From Zygnema cylindricum (Eukaryota; Streptophyta; Zygnematophyceae; Zygnematales; Zygnemataceae): 64,000 nt of DNA. Shown here piece after piece: positions 1 to 12,300 of this stretch. Position 1 is the stretch's first letter, and each line of letters starts with the position of its first letter. The DNA is taken from the NCBI GenBank assembly GCA_037447655.1, contig JBBHKE010002008.1:205194-269193 (forward strand). Reading direction: 5' to 3'. The notes beneath the pieces were generated by a model. It made no database searches and was not told the origin of the DNA. It was given only the letters and a program-made list of their open reading frames with translations. A program made the translations under genes and the position numbers.

Positions 1-394
1 CTCTCTCTCCTCTCTCTCTCTCCTTCCTCTCTCTCTCTCTCCTCTCCCTCTCTTTCTCCCTCTCCCTCATTGTTTCCTTCTTAACCCTCTCGCTCTCCTT
101 CCCTCTCCCTTCTCCTTTCTCTCCTTCCCTCTCCTCCCCTCTCCCCCCCTCTCGTTGCAATGGCTTTCAGATCATTTTCTTTTCCCATTTCCCCCATGTC
201 CCTTTTTCCGTAACATAAAAATACTAAAAATACGAAAAATACGAAAAAGAGACTTTATTCCCATAAATTGAGCACTCTTTTTTTTTTATAAACCAAGTTC
301 ATTCTTTGATTATTTTTATTCTTCTTATTCTTCTTATTTCTTATTCCAATTTTTATTCTTATTATTACTATCACTTTTTTTCTCCGAAGTTGCG
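1..394 (+). promoter_or_regulatory. CT-rich leader upstream of the kinase gene
   Basis: The first 170 bases are almost pure pyrimidine (CT/CCT runs), followed by AT-rich sequence with short T runs up to the start codon at 395. CT-rich leaders are common in plant 5' untranslated regions, so I read this as the 5' UTR or proximal promoter. No clear TATA box or transcription start can be assigned. Confidence 0.4.
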
Positions 395-3300
395 ATGTCG
401 TCGACAATTCAAAGAAGATTGCGACAAAATTACGATTTTGGAAATTCGGAACATACGGCATCGAGGGATTCCTTCGATTTAAAATCCGATTTTAACGGAA
501 CCACAGTTCACCAAAGTCAACAAAGTCAACAAGTTCACAAAAGTCAACAAAGTCAATATAGTCAACCGAGGTTGCCGCCCAGGCGAGAATCCGGCGCCGT
601 TTCCCGAGAAAGACGATCGGGAAAAAACGATCGAGGAATCGAACAACGCCATTCGTCGATTTTGATCGACACCAAAACAGAGAATAAAATGAGATCCCAA
701 AAACTAGACCCCATTTATTCCCCATTATCAAGTTCTACGGACGACGGGGATGAAAGTAGTGGAAATACCATTAATGGGGGAAGAGACGAACTGCATCGGA
801 TCTTCCGGAGAGAAGATGGAGAGAGGGAGAGGGAGAGGGAGAGGGAGTGGGAGAGGGAGAGGGAAAGGGAGAGGGAAAGGGAGAGGGAAAGGGAGAGGGA
901 GAGGGAAAGGGAAAGGGAAAGGGAGAGAGAGAGGGAGAGGGAGAGAGAGAAGGAGAAGGAGAAGAAGGGGGAGAGGGAAATTATAGAGGTCAATGGGGAT
1001 TATTATTTTCCGATATCTGCACGTGAGAGGCAATTTATAGCCCAAGCTTCAAACCAAAATTTTGACAATACTTGTATCGTGGGAAATGAATGCGTTCTGT
1101 CTTTTGGGAAAACGCCAAGAAAATATCGCCATGTGGCACAACTTCCCCTTCCTACGACTCCCCGAGATTTGTCAAAGGCCGAAGATTTATCCCCGTTAGA
1201 GTTCGATTCTGACCTTCATTTTGAAGTTTCGTCCCATTTAGGTTTTCCCGGAAACAGACAAAAAATTCAAATCCTTCAACGAGCGCAATCTTTGGATCTT
1301 CCTCGAATGAATTTTGAGTCTCGGGAAACTTCCGCAAAAGTTCCGAAAAGAGAAAAAAACTACGAGAAGGAATTAAAACATTTCGACGATTTTAGAATAC
1401 AGAAGGAATCGAGGGAATTTGATAAATTGCAGGATTTCAGAAGCTTTCAAGACCTTTTGAGATTCAAGGAAGAAATGTTAAAAGGGGTAGGAAGTAGCAA
1501 GAACGGAATTGGGAATCGGATTAAAAATGAGGTTAACGACATGAAAGGAGATGTTGAATTAAAACGATCGAAAAGCGAAAGCCCACAAAATGACGAACAT
1601 AATTTACATCAGCGACATCATTTATACCATCATCATCATCATCACCTTGTCCGTACTCAACTTTTGACTGAATTCAGTGAACTTTCCTCCCACTCGCTGA
1701 CATCACTAACATCGCCAACATCACCTTTGCTGACGTCACCAACACTAAATGATGTTCGCCGAATCCATGGAGGCACACGAGAAAAGAGTCAAAGTCAACA
1801 AAGTCAAACGAGTCAAGGGGGAGGTCAAGGAAGAGGTCTATTAAGAACCATGAGTGTTGGATCCGAGGTTCCAAGAAGGAGGAGAGAAACTTCCGAGAAG
1901 GTTTTGAATGAGGAATCAAGAGGAGAGAGGAGGAGAGAGAGAAAACAAAAAGCAATTCTTTCGAGGACCATGAGTTTAGGGGATAATTGGGGTATTGAAA
2001 AAAAATTGGAAAAAGGGCCGTCGGTAACCGCATATGAATATGTACAAAAGGGGAATCGAAATGGAACGGAAATTGGAGAACGGCTCGATTTGGAGAAACT
2101 TCCGTTACGAACAACAGAACATAACTCTTTGATTCATGGAAAACCGTCACCGGAAATTGAGAGTTTTGGAGTTCTTTCCAATGTGACATCGGGAGACGAC
2201 GCTGATGTGGCAGATGAAGGAAGTCGGAGGAGACAAAATAGGGAAAAGACAAAAGAGGAGGGAGAGAAAAAGGAGCCCGTCAGGGGTATAAGTGAAGATA
2301 AGAGCGAGAGGGAGAGGAGAGAAGAGTGGGATGTGAGGGAGTTTCCGAAGTTAGGGAGAAGGGGAGGGTGGAAAAGTCGTTCTCGGAGACAGAGTTTAGA
2401 ATATGGGGGGAGAGGTAGTGGAATTATTAGAAGGGCTGTGAGTCTTGGACCAATAGAATTAAAGGATTCGAGAGGGAAGAAATTTAATGTGGATGGAGAA
2501 AACGAAGAGTGGGAAGAAAATGAAGAAGACTCGAGAAAGTCAACGAATAAAGGTATTCAAAATAGCTCTGACTTTGGAGAAAAGAGAGGTTTGAGTTTAA
2601 ATGGGGATTCCGGAAATGGAGTAGAATTCAGAAAATTGAAGAGAAATTTGTCGAATGTGAAGAAAAAGGAAGCGAAAGATGTTTTTTTTGAAGATGATTT
2701 TTTGAAAGCGCTCGACGAATATCACATGGGATGCCAAAAAAAGAAAGAAAAAGAAGTTCAGGAAATTTCAGAAATCGAAGGTTTTAAGAGCAATTTGTCT
2801 TCTAGTGAGGATAAATTCGACAATTTTGAACGAATGGACGAAAATTCGAGGGGAATAGAAGGATATCTCTCTAAAGAAGGAGAATCGAACGATGAAAACG
2901 ATTTAAAAATGGAGAATTCCTATTTAGGAGATAGAATTGGGTACGAAAAAGATGGAGTGTTTTATTGGGAAAACGAGACGCCTTTTTCGCAAAAGATCGA
3001 CAAAAAAATTGATGGAGGAGAGGATGAAATTTCAGGAGACGAGAGGAAGGAAGGTGAGAACTCAAGCGACGGAGAAAAAGAAGAAATGGGTTTTTTTGAA
3101 AGAAAAAAAAGTTTAGAAAGAGTCGGAAATTTTTGGGCTCCTCGACCTCGTTTGCTTAATAGGACGAGATCGCTGATGGGACAAATGGGGGGAAGTGTGG
3201 AAATAGGAGTTATTAAAAAATACAGTAAGAAAGAGACGGTAGAGGAAAAGGGAGGAGAGGAATGGAGAATGGAAGGAATGGGAAAGGAAAGGGAGGGAGA

Positions 3301-6300
3301 GGAGAAGGAGAACAGAGAGGAAGAAAAGAGAATGGAAACAACGGGAAAGAATAAAAACTACGATTTCGTAACGCTCCAGAAAAGTGAGGCAAAGGGAGAG
3401 GAGGAGGAGGAGAATGAGAAGGTTGTGGAGAAGGAGGAAGAGAAGGAAGAGGAACGGGAAGAGAAGGGAAAGGTCCAAGGCTCGTTCATGGGATTTTTAG
3501 TAAAAGAACCCTTTTGTAAATTGAACAATACTCCGGAAACAATCCCAGAAATGGACAAAAATGAGATTTTGCCGACTCCATTGACTTCTTCGTCTCCTTT
3601 CCGACAACTTCCGTCTCAAATTTGGCCCATTTTTCCAACAAATGTTTTGAACCATTCTGTTTCTTTCGATTCAATGGCAAATTCATCAACAAAAGAAAAA
3701 CTTTGTTTGTCAAAAACACAAGTTTCTCAATCTCAAATAGAGAAAAAAACAGATTCCACTATTTCTACTTCAAATGTTAAACTGGAAAAGACGATTTCGA
3801 GCCCAATTTCTTCGTTAGATTTTCTCCAATCGCGATTGATTTCGCTTTCGTCTCCTTCTCCAGAAACAGCAGTTTTGACACTTTCCGATACGGAAATTTT
3901 TCATCTTCCGAAATCTTTTTCCAATCCTACCTCTTCTTCTCAACATGAAAACGGTCACCAAAACTTTTCTACCTTCACTTCTCCTCCTCCAGGCAAATCA
4001 GAAAATATGTTAGAAAAAAAAACAGAAAAAAACGGAAATCTATCGGTCGATCTCTATCCTGATTCGTTGGTATCGCCTTCGACCCCTGGTCCTCTGACGT
4101 CACGCCCTCCTCTTCATTCACATTCTTCTTCATCTTCACTTTCCCATTCTCAAAATTCCCCGAATTTTGAGAGTTCTCAAAATTTCCAAACCGACAATTT
4201 CGTTAAAGCCAATAATAATGTCTCAAAATCCGTACCATTGCCAGTTATCCCTCCGAAAACCGCCAGGAAAATTTCAAAACTTTGGAAAGACGCGACGATA
4301 AGCACTTCAGAAAACTCAATTTCTAAATTTGAAATATCTTCAAAGGAATCTCCTTTTATGGAAACACCTTTTAAGGAAACACCTTCTAAGGAAATACCTC
4401 TTAAGGAAATTCCTTCTCGACAAGATTCAGATTCTGATTTAGAAACGCCCCGGAATTTTCCGGATGCCGGGAAAGATTTTGGAAAGTCTATAATGGGTAC
4501 GGAAATCGTACCTGGGCGACTAGAAACCTTCCAAAGACTATTGAGAACTCGAAGTAAAGGAAACGAAAAAAATACGGCTACTAACGAGATGAAAACGCCG
4601 AGAAGGAAATTTTTAACTCTGAGATTGAGTCAAGCTCCTGATTTGCAGGAATTTACTGAATCTGAAAGCATGTCAAGTGTGACTCCAAATTCAAATTTAA
4701 TTTCAGCCCAAATTTCAATTTCGAATCACCAATTTCAATTTCGAATCAAATTCCAATTTCAATTTCGAATCAAATTCCAATTTCAAACCAAGTTTCAATT
4801 TTGCACAACGATACAGACTCGTCTCAGAATTTGAAATGCGACACGACGTCAAAAGAAAGAAAAGAATCAAAAAAAAAGATTGAGAAAAGTGAAAGATCCA
4901 AAGGAGTACAAAATGAATACGATTTTTCTCAAAAGCGTAGTATTTCGGAAGTCGACGTTTCGAGAGGGAGAGAAACAGCAGCTGACATTTCGAGAACTCC
5001 AAGTTTAAACGTTTTAAGTCGACCTTTTGGGGATATTCGAGAGAGATATGTTCTCTCGGGTGAGGAACTTGGGAGAGGGAGAGTGGGAGTAATTCGAATT
5101 TGTAAAGACAAACAGACGGGGAAAGAGTATGCGTGCAAAACAATAAGCAAAACAGTTTTGCAGGTGAGTTTTTATGTGCTAATCTCTATGAATATGTTTT
5201 TTATTGTGTTTGATTATCATTTTCGTTATATTATTGTTATTGATTGTGTTTGCTTGTTAAATTATTTGTTCACTTATTTGTTTGTTTGTCTGTTTGTTTG
5301 TTTGTTTTTGGTTTTTTCTTGGTGTGTGTGTGTGTGTGTGCATGTGTTTAAGAATTTTTAGTTTTTTCTTTTTGTTTTATTTCTGGGTTGGGTTTGGTCC
5401 TTGTGGGACGGGCTTTTGATTTGGCATATATGGTTTTGAAGTCGTAAATTATCATATCGTCGGTTTTTTTTTTGGTTTGCAAGTACAGGAAAGGTTTTGG
5501 TTTGAACTGTGGTTTTTTCCCTTTTAGGCGGTAGACAATTCTGTATAATATTTATGCTCGATGTGGCGTGAATCCCACATTTCTATCTTCTCCTCCTCTC
5601 TCTCTCTCTCCTCTCATCCAACGTCACTCTTCTCTTCTGCCTCCCTCTCTCTCCCCCCCTCCGTTCCTCCCTCCCTTCCCGGCCATCACACTCTCCTTCC
5701 CTCTCACCTTTCCGCTCTCCCTCTCCCTCTCCCTCTCCCTCTCCCTCTCCCTCTCCCTCTCTCGTCTTCCAGAGCTGGCAGGACGTGGCTGACGTACGCG
5801 GTGAGGTGGCGGCGCTACGCGTTTTGAAAGGAAATCCTTACGTGGCGCAGCTACGAAACGCGTTGGAGGATTCACAGGTGAGAGCTGCGAAGCGCGCCAA
5901 GCTCAACGCGTAAGCTAGGGTTCAGTAAAACAGTAGAACAAAAGAACGCACTGTATTTAATTTATGTTTCGAACGGCGTCGTGGATTCTAATATTTTTCG
6001 TAAGCGCTATTTTCGTTTTTTTTTTGTTCCTATTTTCGCCTCCTTGGACCCTATAGGTGTCACATGTGCCAAGTACGAGAAAGTACAAAAGGTCTAAATT
6101 TTGAAAACCGAGAAGGAAATTTGTCGGTGTTCGTACGGATATTTAAGGTACAGATTACAAAAAGACAAAAAGTCAAGACTCGATGAATTTGTCGGTGTGG
6201 ACGGTGCTAGCGAATCTAGCTGTTACGAAACCGTACGCGTGACAGCCTGCCGTGACAGGCCACGTTTTGTCTGTACGGACTCTAGGATTATGCCACGTTT

Positions 6301-9300
6301 TAGGATGTGATTGTCCATAACGACAAAATAAATAATGATTCTTGACCTTTTGTCTTTGTGTGTCCCGGAGGCGAAAAAAAAAAAAAAAAAGGGGCGAAAA
6401 TAGCCAAAAAAAAAAAGGGGCGAAAATAGCAAAAAAAAAAAAAAAAGGGGCGAAAATAGCTCCCACCTTATTATTTACTCGTACGTACGCCTCGTCGGAA
6501 GTTGTGGGCTGGAAGCATAGGACAAAATTATGAATTCTGTCGTTTAGCTCGAACTTTCAGCTTGTACATTCATTATGCGAACTTTATTTTGATGTACGAT
6601 GTCAGAATAACAACCATTTACCTAACTCAGCAAAAGGACAAAACCCTGGAAAAAAGGGAAATTTTTGCCATTCTTCCCGACGAATGAGCGGGCGCGCGGA
6701 ATTTGCGCCTATGAAGCTCCGCGATTTCCGGTGACTATGTAAACAGGGCGTCCAAGCGTGAACCAGTAAATAGTAATGAGCACATGGAACCGCTAAACTA
6801 TTCACATATGTAGCGTTATGAACGCTATATCGGCACCCCCAAATTTTGACCCCAAAACCTGAAATAGAATCAATAACACTAATTTTTTTTTTTACGTTAA
6901 TTATGGTTCTGGTGAATTAGCGTTAATAATTTAATTTAAGATATTCTTGAATAGTGTGGTGTACAGAAGTGTCAGTCGGTACAAAATGGTACTTTACTGA
7001 GTAAAAAAGTACGAAACATGGATTAAAATAATCGCGATCGCACGTAAAACTGCGCTCAGAATAAAAGGCAGAATGAAATCGTACCCACCCCAGTGTAAAG
7101 ATATTGATCGCGTATTAATTATACGGGAGTAAACCCAAATTGGAGTTATGAATAAATTAGAGTAAAAGGACGGTGTACGATTTGTCAAATTTTGTAATTT
7201 TATCTATTTTACTGTGAAGATCCTGATGGCAGATCCGTTGTACCCAAATCAGCGTTTTGGATCAATTAGAGTAAGGGTGAAGTTCCATTAGCCGAAAAGT
7301 GAGGTTGTTTACAGAAATTCGGACCTCTCCGTACTACGCCGTACCTCTTATTTTGTTTTTATCAGGAAAACAACATTACAGAGAATCTTGCCAATATTCT
7401 CCAAAATAACATTACGGAGAATCTTGCCAATATTCTCCAAAATTATGGGAGTTATCAGCATACGTGTTAAGATGACAACCAACGGAAATCAAAAAATTCC
7501 GCACACGATATGCGCATTCAAAAATCAACAGGAAATACAAATGAAATGTCGTAACGAACTTTCGTCACGCTATTTCCGTTAGCGCCCATTCGTCATACTA
7601 TTTCTGGCAACGCTCATTCATCACGCGAAAAAACAGGAACCCTAAAAAAATGAGGTGGTATCTAACAAGGCGTTGACAAGGCGTCAACAAAGAGTACAGA
7701 AGTAGTGTTGAACGATGACCTGGTACTGATGTACATGGTACGCAATTGAAGATTTTTGGTCGGTGTTAAAATCATTGACGATTTTCAATACCTGATACGT
7801 GGTACCACTAAATTATGAACACGTGGATTACAGACGTGGATTACGCAATGAAACTTCGTTCAAATTGTAGCATTCTGTAATGTTGGCCGAACAATTACAA
7901 AATGTCCTAATGGAACTTCACCCTAAACCATAGTTCAAAAGTAGGTGAAAGTAGGCCCATACAGTATGCCTATTGTATGCAAAACATACAATATGCCCTT
8001 AAGACCCATATTGTATTGGTCGAAAAATGGAAAAAAGGGTTAAGAGGGTTGAGTTGCACATCGATCGATAGAGAATTAAACGGCATGTCTAAATTTTGAA
8101 AAAAAATCGGACAAAAAATATTTTTTCTGTGAATTTTGAGGTGTTTTTTAATTCAACCGTCAGATTTAGACGATCGGACGGTCGCTGATCAAAGTAGCGA
8201 TCTTAAGAAGATCACATGAAAAGCCCATAACACAACTTACGATAGGACAATTTGTCATATTAGCGTCTGCAATTTTGAAGGCCACACTAAATAAAGCCTC
8301 AAATTGACCAACCAGGTTGCCCGTCCGCGTTTTTTTTTTTTTTTTTCCGGGTTTTTTTTCCGGCTGAATGTCATCCTACGCCGCGTTAGTTCGCTACAAA
8401 ATTTCGTCAGGTGGCGTGCGCTGTACTATGATCATACGTCATATTCGTACGATCGTACAAGAGTGTCCGCAACTCACACCCATACAATATGCCTACTCTA
8501 CGCGAGTTTAGTGCCAAGTTTTGTGCGCCTACCAAAGGCCTACCATAAAAACGCCTACTTTTGAACTATGCCCTAAACCTTTTTTTTCGAAATCTTGGAA
8601 AATTCAAATTAGCGTTAATAACGCTAATTAGTTTTTAACACTAATTATTTCTAAACGCTAATAACGATTGGCGGTGTACTGGCCGCTGTGTTCCGTTTTA
8701 CGATCCCTTCCGTTTTTATGTGTACTCGATTTTGTTTCGCTTTTTGGTAGAGCTCCCAGAGTTAAGGAGCCCGTGTGGTCGCCCAGCAACTCAGATGGGT
8801 GACCCCAGTCCTACAAATGTCATCATTTTTTTCCATGTGACGTCATCCACCATTTGTCGTATCGGGGCCAAGGCGCATCGCGCATTGGCCCGATGCGATT
8901 CGATACGCATCACTGTTTTTTAAATTTGTTTTGCTTTTCCTACTGTTTTTTGGACTTTTACAAAAAAGTAAAACATGTATTACACTTGCCATTTTCGCAT
9001 TAAACCTATTTTTTACTATTCAAATTAATTATTGTACTACATGTTGTCCTCTTCTTCGGTATTCTTGTGTTGCATGTCACAATGGCGTTAGGTTAACGCT
9101 GTTCCATGTATCTAAACTGTTTGACGGGCATGCTCCAGCTCAATTTGCTATAGTTTCCTTCTCAACGAAGTTGAATACGAGATTTTAGATTTACGACATT
9201 CAATACATTGCATGTGTACGGATGATATCTGATTGGCTCATCGTACACAAAGAAAGAGTTTGTTAGGGTTTCCAACGATCTCATTCATTGTTCTTTGTCC

Positions 9301-12300
9301 TTATCTTCCATGCTTTTTATCGTCCATGTTGTTTATCTTCCGTGTTTTTTATCTCCCATGTTTTTTGTCTTCCATGTTTTTTTATGTTTTATTTTCCATG
9401 GTTTTTCCATCGCAGTTTATGTAAAATAAAGTTCTAACTATTCCATATCGTGGTTGTTCATTCTATGTTTCATTATCGTGGTTGTTCCCGCAGAACGTAC
9501 ACCTCATAATGGAACTGTGTCGTGGCGGCGAACTATTCGCGGCGATAAAACGGCGACGGCGCTACACGGAACGCGACGCGGCGGAAGTTGTTCGTCGCGT
9601 AGCTTCCGTACTGCGCAGCTGCCACCGCCGGGGATTGGTCCACCGCGACATCAAACCGGAGAATATTCTTCTGCGGAATCCGGGCGACGACACGGCCGTC
9701 AAAGTTATCGACTTCGGCGTCGCAATAGCCGTCAGACCAGGTTCGGCAAACTGTACGATTTTCTGTACAATTTACTGTACAATTTTTTGTACAATTATTT
9801 GTAATTGAATTATCTAATGTACGTACGATTTGTTCAGTACAGTACACTAGTAGCATTAATTACAGTACTTTATTGCCAGTTTTTTTTTGGCTCCCTGACC
9901 ACAAAATAGTGTTACTAATATGTTTTTTTTAGAGCTAATTTTTTAGACGGTTTAGAATTAACTTTGTCTTTTGGAATTGAAAAAGAATTAAGAACGGTAA
10001 AATAAAACCCAGGCTAATAATATCTTTTCTTTTACGGCGATTCCCGATACACCTTAACAACAAAGATCTTCAAAAGGTAAAAAATAATATTTCTTTGATA
10101 ATTTGAACCTCAGGATATTTAAGGCGAATCTAACTTTCGAACTTGAATTATTTTCAACAATGAGCAATTAATGTCAAAGTGCCATTAGTATTAATATTGC
10201 AAACACTAAATTATGATTCGAGGACGTGGCTCGTTGTGTGCCATTGCTTAGTATTAGTATGGAAAACACTATTTTATATCTTCTTGTTTTCTGGGCCATT
10301 TGTATGGCGATATTTACAATTATGGCGATTTGGGTTTTATGAAAAGTTTGAATGCTAGTAACTATTCCCAAAAAAATATTATTTGACGTTCAATATCCTG
10401 GTTCTTACGATACACTGTTTATCGTTGTTAGTGTGGAGGGATTATCAATATTAGAGTTGGTTTAGCAATAATATGAATTAAGTTACATGGCGCGATGGAT
10501 TGTGATGGATTGTCATTCACTCTTGTTTTATAATTTTACAATTAAGTCTTATGGTATTTTGGGGTTTTTTATTTTTTGATCGGAAAAACACATCGTCTGA
10601 TTGCCGTTTTTAACAGTCATAGTTAGTGGTAGACAGCGTTACCTGCGGTGGAGAGTGTGACAAGTACTATACTGATTCGTATTTTATTTGGAAATGTGTA
10701 CGGAATTGGGTGCAGGGAGAAAGTGTACGGATGAAGTCGGCACACCATTTTACTTAGCGCCCGAGGTGAGTCACTAAATATTTCCTAGTGGGAAAAACGG
10801 CAATGATTGCCCATATCCTAAAAACATTTTTTGGCTACAATGTAATCTAAGGTTTTACGATGTAATCTAAGTGAAGTTGATTTGTTGATGAGATTTTTTT
10901 TGGGCAGGAAATGTGTTGTCATGAATCATATCCTTTTGGTCTTATTTAAATTCTGCGGTTAATTTGGTATTGTCCAATAGCTCAAAATTTGGATTTACCA
11001 TGGAAAGCACAATTGTATAAGATCATGCTTATACCAAAAACTTTTTAATCTTTCGAACACGCGTCTTTTGGAATTTAATTTTCTTTTGTGAAACTTATTA
11101 GTAGAAATTATTAGTTGACATCATACATTTATTTTTGACATTGGATAAATGGTGCAACGCACACCTTAAATTGTGGACACTTTGAAACTTGAACGTAAAA
11201 TTGTTGGTTAACATGCGCAGAAAACTTTTGATTAAGTTCATTTATAATTTTTTTCCTTTAGTTTTCTTTCACGGAAGGGTAATTACAAAACGCAATTCGT
11301 CATTATTAGTGTGAATTGTTTTTAGAACAGCTTTATCCATCTTATCATTGTCGATCTACACTAATCTTTCTTCAAATTAGATGAATTTCCCACGAACTCA
11401 TATTCGTACTAGAAAACATTGTTAATTCCCCTTGAAATACAACATTACAAAATCTTTTCCATGAATAGAGTGAAATACCGCACTAATAAGCGTGACATGT
11501 GTACTTTTCATTTCCTCAGGTGGTCGCCAGAAAGTACGGCGTGGAGGCGGACGTTTGGAGTCTCGGAGTCGTACTTTATATTTTACTTTCAGGAGCGCCG
11601 CCTTTTTGGGCGCCGACACCCGACGGAATTCGGGCGGCAATCACGCGCGGAATATTCGACACACGTGGCGGTCCGTGGGTCAACGTATCTGAGAGCGCGA
11701 AGGAACTTGTACGGAGGATGATGACACGCGATCCGGCGGAACGGATCACAGCCGCGCATGTTTTGGGTAAGTATGCCGTACTTCTTGGTTTGTACGGATG
11801 TTAGGGTTTGGTTCTGGTTCGGGTGACAGTTATGGTACAGCAAATGATAAGGCGTTAGGTCGTGTCACATGCAGATCGTATTTTATCAAATTGCATGACA
11901 TCACGGGACGTTTTTGCATCACATAACATCACATTGAGTATTGCTTTTTTTATACCAATTGCATCACATGACATGCCATCACATCACATCACATCACATC
12001 ACACCACATCACATCACATCACATCACATCACACCACATCACATCACTGTCACGTCACATTACATTACATCACATCACATCATATCACATCACACCACAT
12101 CACATCATTACATCACATCAATTACAGACATCACACATTACGTCACATCATCATCACATAACATTACTCACACCATGTCACGTCACATTACATCACATCA
12201 CATCACATCACACCAAATCACACTGTCACGTCACATTACACACATCACATCACATCCTACCACATCACACCATGTCACGTCACATTACATCACATCACAT

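Larger units (their letters stand above)
6810..8678 (+). mobile_element. TACACCG-group element, type 1, interrupted by two other elements
   Basis: The left part (from about 6810) matches the copy at 29202-29766 through the phrases TATATCGGCACC, AATAGTGTGGTGTACAGAA and AAATCAGCGTT. The right end reads CTAATAACGATTGGCGGTG-TA at 8678. The outermost left repeat is decayed. The element is split by a Harbinger-like element (7275-7923) and a hAT-like element (7929-8570). Confidence 0.7.
5878..9493 (+). other. Kinase intron 2 (3.6 kb) carrying nested transposons
   Basis: The intron separates the exon ending NALEDSQ from the one starting NVHLIMEL. Most of it is the nested group at about 6810-8678, plus A-rich tracts at 6375-6450 and a 5S-like fragment near 8750. 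No coding sequence is recognised in it. Confidence 0.75.

Noticed and set aside
715-1045. Antisense Ser-Leu and Pro-Leu frames opposite kinase exon 1
   Set aside because: They mirror the GA-type coding repeat; the + strand frame continues far beyond on both sides and joins the kinase.
4700-4834. An intron explaining the break between the tail frame and the kinase frame
   Set aside because: The TTTCAG at about 4700-4705 keeps the old frame, and the frame change coincides exactly with the short repeat unit, so an indel explains it better.
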